NCBI GenBank assembly: GCA_003663025.1
Contig: QMZE01000003.1
Coordinates: forward strand, 1-48,991
Length of the DNA stretch: 48,991 nucleotides
DNA from: Archaeoglobales archaeon
GTDB lineage: Archaea > Halobacteriota > Archaeoglobi > Archaeoglobales > Archaeoglobaceae
Direction: 5' to 3'
Shown here one piece after another: positions 41,703-48,991 of the stretch. Each line of letters starts with the position of its first letter. Position 1 is the stretch's first letter. The notes below the pieces were generated by a model. It was not told the origin of the DNA. It saw only the letters and a list, made by a program, of their open reading frames with translations, and did no database searches. The translations under genes and the position numbers were made by a program.

Positions 41703-43417
41703 CCCATCACCTCCCTCACCGCTTCACTTATCGCATCCGTAACAGCATCGCTGACTTCATCCAGATCCATAGAGCTCGATATAGACTCGATGGTTATGGG
41801 AGCTGAGATCGAAATGTATTGAATGGGAGACGCGGATGGTGAAGCCACAGTTCGCGGCGTGATGCTGGCTCCTATGCTCAGATCAGCCCTGCTGAACACA
41901 TTCTGAGCCTCGCGCACGCTCTCGATTGCGCAAGACAGATCCCGAGCTATCGTCTTGCCAATCGAGTGCTCATAGAGCTCTGAAACTGTGTTGCCAAGCT
42001 CCCTCTGGCTCCTCCTGAACTCGTCCGTCTTGCTGATTATTCCTCCAAACAAGTTCATGACCGAAGATGCAAAGCCCAGAAAGCCCTTCTTCAAGCTCTC
42101 TATCCAGTCCAAGAACCCCCTGAACGCGTTCTGGATCGCACCGACGGCTCCCAGCACGGCGTTCTTTATCGTCTCCCATGCTTTGTTAACGGCTTTCCTG
42201 AAGTTCTCGTTCGTGTTGTAGAGGTAGACGAGAGCCCCGACTACAGCCATAATAGCCACAACAACCGCGACCATAGGATGAGCCGCTAAGAATGAGAACG
42301 CACTCCCGAGAGCCCCCACAGCCCGCACGATTCCTGACTTAATAAAGCTCCCCAGCTTTGAAAGTGCTCCCGCAACACTTGATAGGCCCGACCTGAATGG
42401 ACCTTTGAAGAAGTTGATCAGCCCGCCTACACCGCCTCTCAGGAAGTCAAACGCAGTCTTCAAAGCACTTATGGGATGCCTCAGAACGCCCAGGATCTTG
42501 GGCAGGTGGGAAATCACACTTCCGAACAGCTGAAGCAAGGGAGTGACAAAGTAGAGAGCCGTGCCCAAGCCCATGAGCAGGGGTGCGAGGGGAGCGAATG
42601 CGCCTGCGAGCTTTGCCAGAAACGGGACGAAGGGCTTCAGAATGCCGAGCACGGCTTGGTAGACGGGTATCGAATCCCTCAAGCCCTGGATGACGGGCGG
42701 GATAGCCGAAACAGCGATTTCCTTCAGGGTGGGCAGGAACCCAACAAATACGCTGAGGAGCTCGTTAAGAGCCGGAAGAACGGTCTCCCTGACGATGGGC
42801 GCGAGGCCCCGCAATAAATCACCGAGCTTGTAGAAGAGCTCGGCAAGAGGCTCGCCCGCCTGAACGACCAGGCCTATGAGAGCGGACTGAAAGTAAAGGA
42901 ATGCACCCTGAACTTTCGGCCCCTGCTCGGCTAATCCTTCTAAGGTCTCCTGAAGGTACTCCTGGCGCTCACCCGTTAGCTGACCTGCAACCGCCAGGAG
43001 ACCCATCGAGGTCGCAACTGTGTCCAGAGACCTCTCCCAATTGGTCAGGGTGTTAATCGCAAAATTGACAGGCTTGACCATCCACCTCATGACAATCCTG
43101 CCCATCATCATCAGACGGTATGCCATCCATGAGAGGCGCCATCCCAATATACTGATCCGTTTCCCAAGATTCTCAAATCCCCTGCTGGTTGATGCAGTTG
43201 CCTCTTCCGTCTCCTTGGAGGCGCGCTTCGTCCTCAGAAGCTGGTCGTGGACAGCTCCAAAACCGTAGATAAGAGTCTTCTGAATGTTCTGGGCAGTTTG
43301 ACCAAGCGTTTCGAGATTCGCCCTGATCGCATTTAGCTGGCTGACTAGCTTCTCCCCTACCTCCTTGTTCTGTTCAAGCCACCTTACTATTACTTCTATT
43401 CTCCTTTCCTCAGACAT
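41699..43417 (-). CDS. Tape measure protein
   Basis: Long helical protein with hydrophobic segments between chaperone-like and distal tail genes; start MSEERRIEV. Confidence 0.75.
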   Translation of the reverse strand: MSEERRIEVIVRWLEQNKEVGEKLVSQLNAIRANLETLGQTAQNIQKTLIYGFGAVHDQLLRTKRASKETEEATASTSRGFENLGKRISILGWRLSWMAYRLMMMGRIVMRWMVKPVNFAINTLTNWERSLDTVATSMGLLAVAGQLTGERQEYLQETLEGLAEQGPKVQGAFLYFQSALIGLVVQAGEPLAELFYKLGDLLRGLAPIVRETVLPALNELLSVFVGFLPTLKEIAVSAIPPVIQGLRDSIPVYQAVLGILKPFVPFLAKLAGAFAPLAPLLMGLGTALYFVTPLLQLFGSVISHLPKILGVLRHPISALKTAFDFLRGGVGGLINFFKGPFRSGLSSVAGALSKLGSFIKSGIVRAVGALGSAFSFLAAHPMVAVVVAIMAVVGALVYLYNTNENFRKAVNKAWETIKNAVLGAVGAIQNAFRGFLDWIESLKKGFLGFASSVMNLFGGIISKTDEFRRSQRELGNTVSELYEHSIGKTIARDLSCAIESVREAQNVFSRADLSIGASITPRTVASPSASPIQYISISAPITIESISSSMDLDEVSDAVTDAISEAVREVMG

Positions 43418-43580
43418 AGACCCCCATCCTCGCACGCGATCTCCTGATCAGCTCTCTGGTGCTAGTCGGCTCGGTTGCCTCGGCCTTCGATAGCACCACG
43501 GCATCGAAGAGGAGGCGCTCTATCGGAGTCCCTTCGTACTCAACGAGATCCGAAGGCCTAATGCCGAGCAGTACGCTCAT
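43410..43580 (-). CDS. Small tail assembly chaperone-like protein
   Basis: MSVLLGIRPSDLVEYEGTPIERLLFDAVVLSKAEATEPTSTRELIRRSRARMGVYV. Confidence 0.55.
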   Translation of the reverse strand: MSVLLGIRPSDLVEYEGTPIERLLFDAVVLSKAEATEPTSTRELIRRSRARMGVYV

Positions 43581-43581
43581 G

Positions 43582-43983
43582 TTAGCTACGAGCCTTCCGA
43601 GAGGCCCATCTGCGAAAGGACTTCGGGAGCTTCTCAGCCAGATTGCTTATTCCGCTGAAGTCCATTATCTCGAATATCAGGGCTATCTTGTCGCCTGTTC
43701 TTATCTCGTCGACTGACAACGCGTCTTCAGACGGTTCACCAGCCACGATTTTAGGCTCTTCTACTCCAGCTGGCAGGAGCACTCTTGCGAGCTCGGGCAA
43801 GTACTCAACCGCATTCTGAGCACTCACCTGTCCAGCAGGCATCCTCGCGTAGAGCTTCTGAAGCTCACCGAACGTCACTATGTCTATCTCCCGTATTTTG
43901 AAGACCGCGCCTGACGGAGTCTCGACCACCTTAGTGCGCGGGGACTTCCTCCTGTACTCGGACGGTGAGGTTATCCTTTTCAT
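43582..43983 (-). CDS. Tail assembly chaperone-like protein
   Basis: Position between tail tube candidate and tape measure. Confidence 0.5.
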   Translation of the reverse strand: MKRITSPSEYRRKSPRTKVVETPSGAVFKIREIDIVTFGELQKLYARMPAGQVSAQNAVEYLPELARVLLPAGVEEPKIVAGEPSEDALSVDEIRTGDKIALIFEIMDFSGISNLAEKLPKSFRRWASRKARS

Positions 43984-43995
43984 TCACTCCGCCTC

Positions 43996-44973
43996 TCATG
44001 GAGATGACTTGGTATTGACGACCTCGACCTGTATCGCATATCCGCTCGCGCTGTCGCGCAGAGCCTCGAATCCAAGCCTCTGGACTATCCTTGATCTCCT
44101 GTCAAAGTTCGCATTCGAGGTATCAAGACTGCACTTGGGAAGCGTTATAGCTAGCTTGTAGTTCTCGTACCCAGATGTGCCAGAGCCCGTGAGTCCTCCT
44201 GTTGCTGTGAGCTCTATCTTGACCGTATTGGGTGTCTCAGAAGGTTCAGTTGCGGATAAAGACCCGTAGAACAGCTTGTAGTAGTCCCACGAGGTAAAAG
44301 CTATGTCCATCTCTCCGGTTATCTCTCCTCCCTCAAGCCTCAGGGCTGGCAAGAACATGTCGTTCAGTACAAATGCATCGTCCGGTATGCTGTTCGAAAT
44401 ATCGAGCCTGAAAGCTTCGACCGTGGCTACTACTGAATCCTCAATTTCGACAGAGGAGTTGTTGAATGGCAGAGGCGATATGTTAGCGAAAGACGGAGTA
44501 GTACTTGATGGAGATATCAGCTCCTCCTTAGCGCCGAGTATTCCTATCGTGGCAGTTAGAGGAGACCCCGCTTCTGCCTCCAGCCTCATGGAAAGTATGC
44601 CGACACCGCTTATCTGCCTCGAGTAGTCGCTTGGAGACTCAGGGAATATTTCGAGTGTGTAGGAGGGCAGTGAGTTAGCTGGTGTGAATGTATGTTTGTA
44701 TGCGGTGACTTCTCCGTCGTTCTCGGTCGATACGCTCCCCAGCAGTCCTTCAAGGAATTTAGTTATGCTCTGTGCGTCCACGTAGAGGTTGATATCACCG
44801 CTCTCTTTGAAACCTCCCGGAATCTTGTCCCTTGCAAATCTGTACCCAGCCTCTTCGAGCTTCACCCTGTCCCAGTCTGGTGCTACGCTTTCGCTTATTA
44901 TGTTAATGTATTCGGATGGGCTCACGGCAGTTCTGTACGTCGATTCTTTACCTATCCCGAGGAATCTTACCAT
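43996..44973 (-). CDS. Major tail tube protein
   Basis: 325 aa beta-rich, position. Confidence 0.65.
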   Translation of the reverse strand: MVRFLGIGKESTYRTAVSPSEYINIISESVAPDWDRVKLEEAGYRFARDKIPGGFKESGDINLYVDAQSITKFLEGLLGSVSTENDGEVTAYKHTFTPANSLPSYTLEIFPESPSDYSRQISGVGILSMRLEAEAGSPLTATIGILGAKEELISPSSTTPSFANISPLPFNNSSVEIEDSVVATVEAFRLDISNSIPDDAFVLNDMFLPALRLEGGEITGEMDIAFTSWDYYKLFYGSLSATEPSETPNTVKIELTATGGLTGSGTSGYENYKLAITLPKCSLDTSNANFDRRSRIVQRLGFEALRDSASGYAIQVEVVNTKSSP

Positions 44974-45022
44974 CTCTCATCCTCCCTACCAGCCATCCCG
45001 TCTTGCGAGACGGCTTGGCGAG

Positions 45023-45484
45023 TTATCCTCCTCTCAACCAGCTCTCTATTTCCTCAGCCGTAATAGCGCCGGCCCTGCTTTTAAGCCTTATGTAAGTCCT
45101 CATGCCGAACGGATTGGGGTGAGTGCCTGGATGGTGCAGTACAGTTCCAGCTCTGAAGAACAGGTTCCGCTTTCCTTCCCTCTCAGCCTTGTCCCTCAAG
45201 CTAAGAGGCCTCGACAGGACGATATCGTGAGGTCTTGTTCCTCGTTCAACTGCAACTGCGTATTCCGCGTCGCACCTTATCCTGACCTCTCTGTCCTGTA
45301 AGGAGGATATGTGATAGATCGTCGACTTTAGGTAGCCCGTCTCCTCTGGAGCCTCTTCTCTCATAATTTCTTCCCCCTCCTTGCCGACTCTATCTAAAAG
45401 CCTCGTCCAGAACGCGTTTTCCCTCTGGAGAATTTCCGGTATCTCCTCAAGCTTTCTGTCTATCTTGTATTCTACATAAGCCAA
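45023..45484 (-). CDS. HK97 gp10-like head-tail/neck protein
   Basis: REEAPEETGYLKSTI...YAVAVERGTRPHDI...RTYIRLKSRAGAI. Confidence 0.65.
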   Translation of the reverse strand: MAYVEYKIDRKLEEIPEILQRENAFWTRLLDRVGKEGEEIMREEAPEETGYLKSTIYHISSLQDREVRIRCDAEYAVAVERGTRPHDIVLSRPLSLRDKAEREGKRNLFFRAGTVLHHPGTHPNPFGMRTYIRLKSRAGAITAEEIESWLRGG

Positions 45485-45549
45485 CTTTATCTCGCTTCCT
45501 CACTCATTCACTCACTCACCAAGAAGATGGAGACGGAGGTATTAAAAGC

Positions 45550-45984
45550 TTATGCCGATACCCGGATCACCTGGGTGTCTATCTCGATGAATGCATAGTA
45601 GAAGACGACTGACCTTACGGCGCGCCATGAGTACGATACTCTCGTAACTTCAGTCGTCTGGACATATGAGTTGCCCAATGTTCTATCACTCTCTATCTGA
45701 TCTATTATCTCCCCAACGTAGCTTATTATGTTGTTTAGATCAGATTCAGTACCCGTACCTTTGCTGTGTACCTCTATTCTCCAGATCAGGTGGTGGAAGG
45801 TGTGGGATGGACCACTCATCTCGTGCCTGTCTTCTCTCAGCCTCAAGAATGCAACGGGGTAGCTGAGACCGCTCAGGTCTTTCACATAATCTGCGAATGT
45901 GTTAGCATCTCCGAATGAGTCGGTAGCTTTTATCGTGCTCAAGATAGAAGACTTCACACTCTTAACGACGTCTGAGTATCCCAT
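45550..45984 (-). CDS. Tail completion/terminator-like protein
   Basis: Position at head of tail operon; 144 aa. Confidence 0.5.
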   Translation of the reverse strand: MGYSDVVKSVKSSILSTIKATDSFGDANTFADYVKDLSGLSYPVAFLRLREDRHEMSGPSHTFHHLIWRIEVHSKGTGTESDLNNIISYVGEIIDQIESDRTLGNSYVQTTEVTRVSYSWRAVRSVVFYYAFIEIDTQVIRVSA

Positions 45985-46015
45985 TTCCTTCTCGCTATCT
46001 TATTGACAAGGCGCT

Positions 46016-46024
46016 TATATAAAG
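46016..46024 (-). promoter_or_regulatory. TATA box of the tail operon
   Basis: ctttatataag in reverse complement, about 34 nt from the start. Confidence 0.55.
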
Positions 46025-46057
46025 ATTGTCAGCGTTCTATTTAATGCTTCGGACATG

Positions 46058-46089
46058 AATATTAAATAAATATATATTTATTTAATATT
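46058..46089. promoter_or_regulatory. 32-bp perfect palindrome, copy 3 of 3
   Basis: AATATTAAATAAATATATATTTATTTAATATT. Confidence 0.9.
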
Positions 46090-46112
46090 CGTTCTAGAAG
46101 CACTATACAAGA

Positions 46113-46121
46113 CTTAAATAG
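46113..46121 (+). promoter_or_regulatory. TATA-like box of the packaging operon
   Basis: cttaaatag. Confidence 0.4.
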
Positions 46122-46163
46122 CAGTTTGTGTTATAAGCGATTCAGAGAAGAAGGTGAGCCTAA

Positions 46164-46463
46164 TTGGTTGAAGGCGTCATTTGGTTCAACTACCCGAGGG
46201 CTTTTAACCAATTGATGACTGAAGGAGAGGTATTCACGCTCAGGAAGACGATAAAGAACGGCGTCTACGTCGTCCTCAGCAAGCTCGTATTGAACCCGCC
46301 TAAGACGGGGAGGCTAGCGAAAGTGGAATATATCGGTCAGGTATCGAGCAGAGAGGAGCTTGAAGACTACGTGAGGAAGTCGGGATACAAGACGGTCGAT
46401 GATTGGGTGAAAGAGGCGAAAGATGCGGTTCACCTGCACAGAGTGCTTCTCTTGACACCATGA
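46164..46463 (+). CDS. Small ASCH-like protein
   Basis: EVFTLRKTIKNGVYVVLS...AKVEYIGQVSSREELEDYVRKSGYKTVDDWVKEAK. Confidence 0.4.
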   Translation: MVEGVIWFNYPRAFNQLMTEGEVFTLRKTIKNGVYVVLSKLVLNPPKTGRLAKVEYIGQVSSREELEDYVRKSGYKTVDDWVKEAKDAVHLHRVLLLTP

Positions 46464-46479
46464 ATGGAGGTGCAACAAT

Positions 46480-46947
46480 ATCCCCCGTGTATGCAAGACA
46501 TGTGAGCATCCGGACGTTGCTGAGATAAACGAACTTCTGTTAAAAGGAGTGCCGATCAAAGTAGTGGCCGAGCGCTTTAATCTCCCTTATGACTCAGTCA
46601 GGAGGCACAAGAAGAACCACTTGGCTGAGGAGATCAGACAGCTTAAGAAGATCAAGAAGATAGAAACGAAGAAGCGGATACTCTCAACGCTCGAGTACTA
46701 CGACAGGTTTCTGGAATACTTCGCCGACAACCCCGAGAAGTTCTTCGAGCAGATGACGTTCAAAGATCTGCTGAGGATACTCGAGGACAGGTCAAAGCTT
46801 CTGGGCGAAGAAGTATCGCCTCCGAGGATAGAGATAGTCTGGGGAGCTGGGCTGGGAGAGGAGTTTAAAGAGGAAGCCTTCACCATCAAGATACCGGTCG
46901 TGAAAGAGGTTGAGAAGAAGAAAGAGACTGATGAGAAGATGGTCTGA
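46480..46947 (+). CDS. HTH terminase small-subunit-like protein; non-canonical start suspected
   Basis: CKTCEHPDVAEINELLLKGVPIKVVAERFNLPYDSVRRHKKNHL; directly upstream of the packaging genes. Confidence 0.6.
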   Translation: MPRVCKTCEHPDVAEINELLLKGVPIKVVAERFNLPYDSVRRHKKNHLAEEIRQLKKIKKIETKKRILSTLEYYDRFLEYFADNPEKFFEQMTFKDLLRILEDRSKLLGEEVSPPRIEIVWGAGLGEEFKEEAFTIKIPVVKEVEKKKETDEKMV

Positions 46948-47128
46948 GCGGGAAATAGAAGTGTTGAAGGAATATTACGGGAGGATACCGACGAGAGACC
47001 TCGCGAGGATACTCAGTAGGACCGTGGATGCGGTCAAGCAGAAGGCGAACACATTGGGCTTGAGATTCCCTGAAGGTTCGGTCGATGAAGAGCTCTTAAA
47101 GAAAATCTTGGAGGTAAGAGAGGGATGA
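46931..47128 (+). CDS. SANT/Myb-like HTH protein
   Basis: RRWSEREIEVLKEYYGRIPTRDLARILSRTVDAVKQKANTLGL. Confidence 0.6.
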   Translation: MRRWSEREIEVLKEYYGRIPTRDLARILSRTVDAVKQKANTLGLRFPEGSVDEELLKKILEVREG

Positions 47129-47997
47129 TAAACAACAAGTGGACTCCACCTCCTGAGCCTCGGACTTTATCAGTGAAGTTCAAGCGAGTGGTGGCGTTCG
47201 TGGCGGATACACACATTGGTTCGCGGTATGCGATATTCCCTCCGAATGTTCTCAGCAAGGAAGGAAACAACCTGAGCGCTATGAGGAACGCTGGTCAGGT
47301 GAAACTCTACGAGTACTGGCAGAAGTGGGAGGAAATATGCGATGCGTGGGGAGCCGATACGGTTATCCTTCTAGGAGACATAATACAGGGCAACAACCCA
47401 GCCGGACGGGGTGTCGGGACGATAACCACCGACCTCGACGAGCAGAAGGACGCGGCGGTTACCCTGCTATCCACAATCTGTAAAGACCGGATAGTACACT
47501 GTCTATCCGGTACGCCTTACCACGAGTCGATAGACACGAGGATACACTACGACATAGCCAAGGAGTTAGGAGAAACCGTAGCGAAGGAGTGGCACTTCCA
47601 CGGTCTCTTAGCGAACATAAAGCTCAAGGGTACTGGTCGGATACTCAACTTAGCTCACGGGGTATCAGGAGCTTCGATCTACAGGACAACATTGATGGAT
47701 CGAGAGGCGCTGTTCGAGGCGGCGGCGTACGGATTGGGAGACTTAGACTTCCTCCCCGATGTGGTCGTGAGAGCGCACTGGCACAGATTCATCCACATTC
47801 ACTTGCCCAACCAGCACATACTTCAGCTTCCTTGCTGGTGTGCGTGGTTCCCCTATAGGGGCACTCTAAAGCTCTACGGCAAGCTTCAGCCCCACATAGG
47901 CGGTGTGATACTCTTCATAGACGACCACGATAGAATTACAATTCACCACTACCTCTTCAAGCCTCCAAGGATAGCCGACTACCTGAAGGAGGGATGA
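47125..47997 (+). CDS. Calcineurin-like metallophosphoesterase
   Basis: FVADTHIGS, ILLGDIIQG, GTPYHES, AHWHRFIHIHLPN. Confidence 0.75.
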   Translation: MINNKWTPPPEPRTLSVKFKRVVAFVADTHIGSRYAIFPPNVLSKEGNNLSAMRNAGQVKLYEYWQKWEEICDAWGADTVILLGDIIQGNNPAGRGVGTITTDLDEQKDAAVTLLSTICKDRIVHCLSGTPYHESIDTRIHYDIAKELGETVAKEWHFHGLLANIKLKGTGRILNLAHGVSGASIYRTTLMDREALFEAAAYGLGDLDFLPDVVVRAHWHRFIHIHLPNQHILQLPCWCAWFPYRGTLKLYGKLQPHIGGVILFIDDHDRITIHHYLFKPPRIADYLKEG

Positions 47998-48000
47998 GAT

Positions 48001-48991
48001 GTGTCGGTTCAGCAGGTCGTGATAAACTACAGGCCCCATCCAGGTCAAGCTAAGGTGCACAGGAGCAAGGCTAGATTCAGAGTGGTCAGAGCTGGCGTGA
48101 GGTGGGGCAAGACCAAGATGGGAATCTACGAGTGCCTGTGGTACCTCGGCAAGCCCAAAGCAAAGGTGTGGTGGTTAGCTCCATCGTGGTTCGAAGTAAA
48201 CGTAGCATGGAGAATGTTCTTGGAAGAGATACCCAAAGCTTTAATAGCTAAGGTAAACCACTCTGAACGAGCTATACAGATGGTCAACCAGAGCTGGATA
48301 TGGTTCAAGAGCGCTGAGGACTACGAGCACCTGAGAGCTCAGGGGCTTGACTTCGTTGTGCTTGACGAGGCGGCCAGAATGAAGCGAGACGTGTGGTTCG
48401 AGTGTGTGAGGCCAAGGCTCTCAGATCCCGACAAGTTCGGCAAGGCTCTGTTCATCTCTACTCCTCAAGGAATGAACTGGTTCTATGAGGTGTACATGAT
48501 GGGGCATATAAAAGGAGGAGAGTGGGAGAGCTTCCACTTCCCCACTTGGACGAACCCATTCATCCCAAAGAGCGAAATAGAGTCTGCAAGGAGGAGCATG
48601 CCGGAGCGCCTGTTCAGGCAGGAATACGGAGCTGAGTTCCTCTCCGATTTGGGCTCTATCTTCAGGTTCAGGAGGCATCCTACGACTAACCGAATAATGA
48701 ACATTAAAGGAGACTTTGAGCTTCCGAGCAAGGAGAAGAGGTACGTAGCCGGCGTTGACTTCGGCAAGAGGACTGACTTTACAGTGGTATTCGTCTTGGA
48801 TGAGAACGGTCATGTAGTCGCATGGGACAGGTTCAAGAGCGTGGATTGGCCAGCTCAGGTAAGGCGTGTGATTAACCTAGTAAGTCAGTATAATGCGGAG
48901 CTGATAGTTGACTCTACAGGCCTTGGTGATCCCCTCTACGACTTCATAGCGCAGAAGTATCCCAAAGTTAGACCATATTATCTAAGCCCAA
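48001..48991 (+). CDS. Terminase large subunit, ATPase part (continues at 3..368)
   Basis: VVRAGVRWGKTKMG Walker A, LDFVVLDEAARM Walker B, AGVDFGKRTDFTVVFVLD nuclease motif. Confidence 0.92.
   Translation, partial: MSVQQVVINYRPHPGQAKVHRSKARFRVVRAGVRWGKTKMGIYECLWYLGKPKAKVWWLAPSWFEVNVAWRMFLEEIPKALIAKVNHSERAIQMVNQSWIWFKSAEDYEHLRAQGLDFVVLDEAARMKRDVWFECVRPRLSDPDKFGKALFISTPQGMNWFYEVYMMGHIKGGEWESFHFPTWTNPFIPKSEIESARRSMPERLFRQEYGAEFLSDLGSIFRFRRHPTTNRIMNIKGDFELPSKEKRYVAGVDFGKRTDFTVVFVLDENGHVVAWDRFKSVDWPAQVRRVINLVSQYNAELIVDSTGLGDPLYDFIAQKYPKVRPYYLSP
48869..48991. repeat. Second copy of the terminal direct repeat
   Basis: Identical to 1..123. Confidence 0.95.

Noticed and set aside
43410-43983. Programmed frameshift between the two tail assembly chaperone-like genes
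   Set aside because: The first gene ends with a normal TAA and the second has its own ATG a few nt later; no slippery sequence seen
1-48991. CRISPR arrays, tRNAs, integrase, transposases, DNA polymerase
   Set aside because: Looked for by motif and repeat reading; nothing supportable was found

Overview
The window looks like a complete, circularly permuted genome of about 48.9 kb from a head-tailed (HK97-fold) virus of a thermophilic archaeon. Its first 123 nt equal its last 123 nt, and the terminase gene runs across that junction. The archaeal host is inferred from TATA/BRE-like promoters, GGAGGTG ribosome-binding sites with frequent TTG/GTG starts, AGG/AGA/ATA codon preference, and Hjc-like and Cas4-like enzymes. 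Packaging and head genes lie on the + strand (46164 through the junction to 14296). The tail module lies on the - strand (45984 to 35310). An accessory/replication block of small genes occupies 15485-35318 (+). No DNA polymerase, integrase, tRNA or CRISPR array was recognised. The most unusual content: (1) a DNA end-processing cassette between portal and prohead protease, made of a 1648-aa ASCH-like/D12 adenine methyltransferase/MBL/ATP-ligase fusion and a 1000-aa protein with repeated LigD phosphoesterase-like modules, each carrying a LAGLIDADG-type intein at a conserved motif; (2) three near-identical 32-bp palindromes upstream of three transcription units; (3) a helically phased five-copy CTAATTAG iteron array beside one palindrome; (4) a repeated leader hairpin with compensatory changes in front of consecutive early genes; (5) a GHKL ATPase fused to an HExxH metalloprotease; (6) a short C-terminal tail motif shared by three otherwise unrelated early proteins. 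All family calls come from reading motifs by eye; no database search was run.
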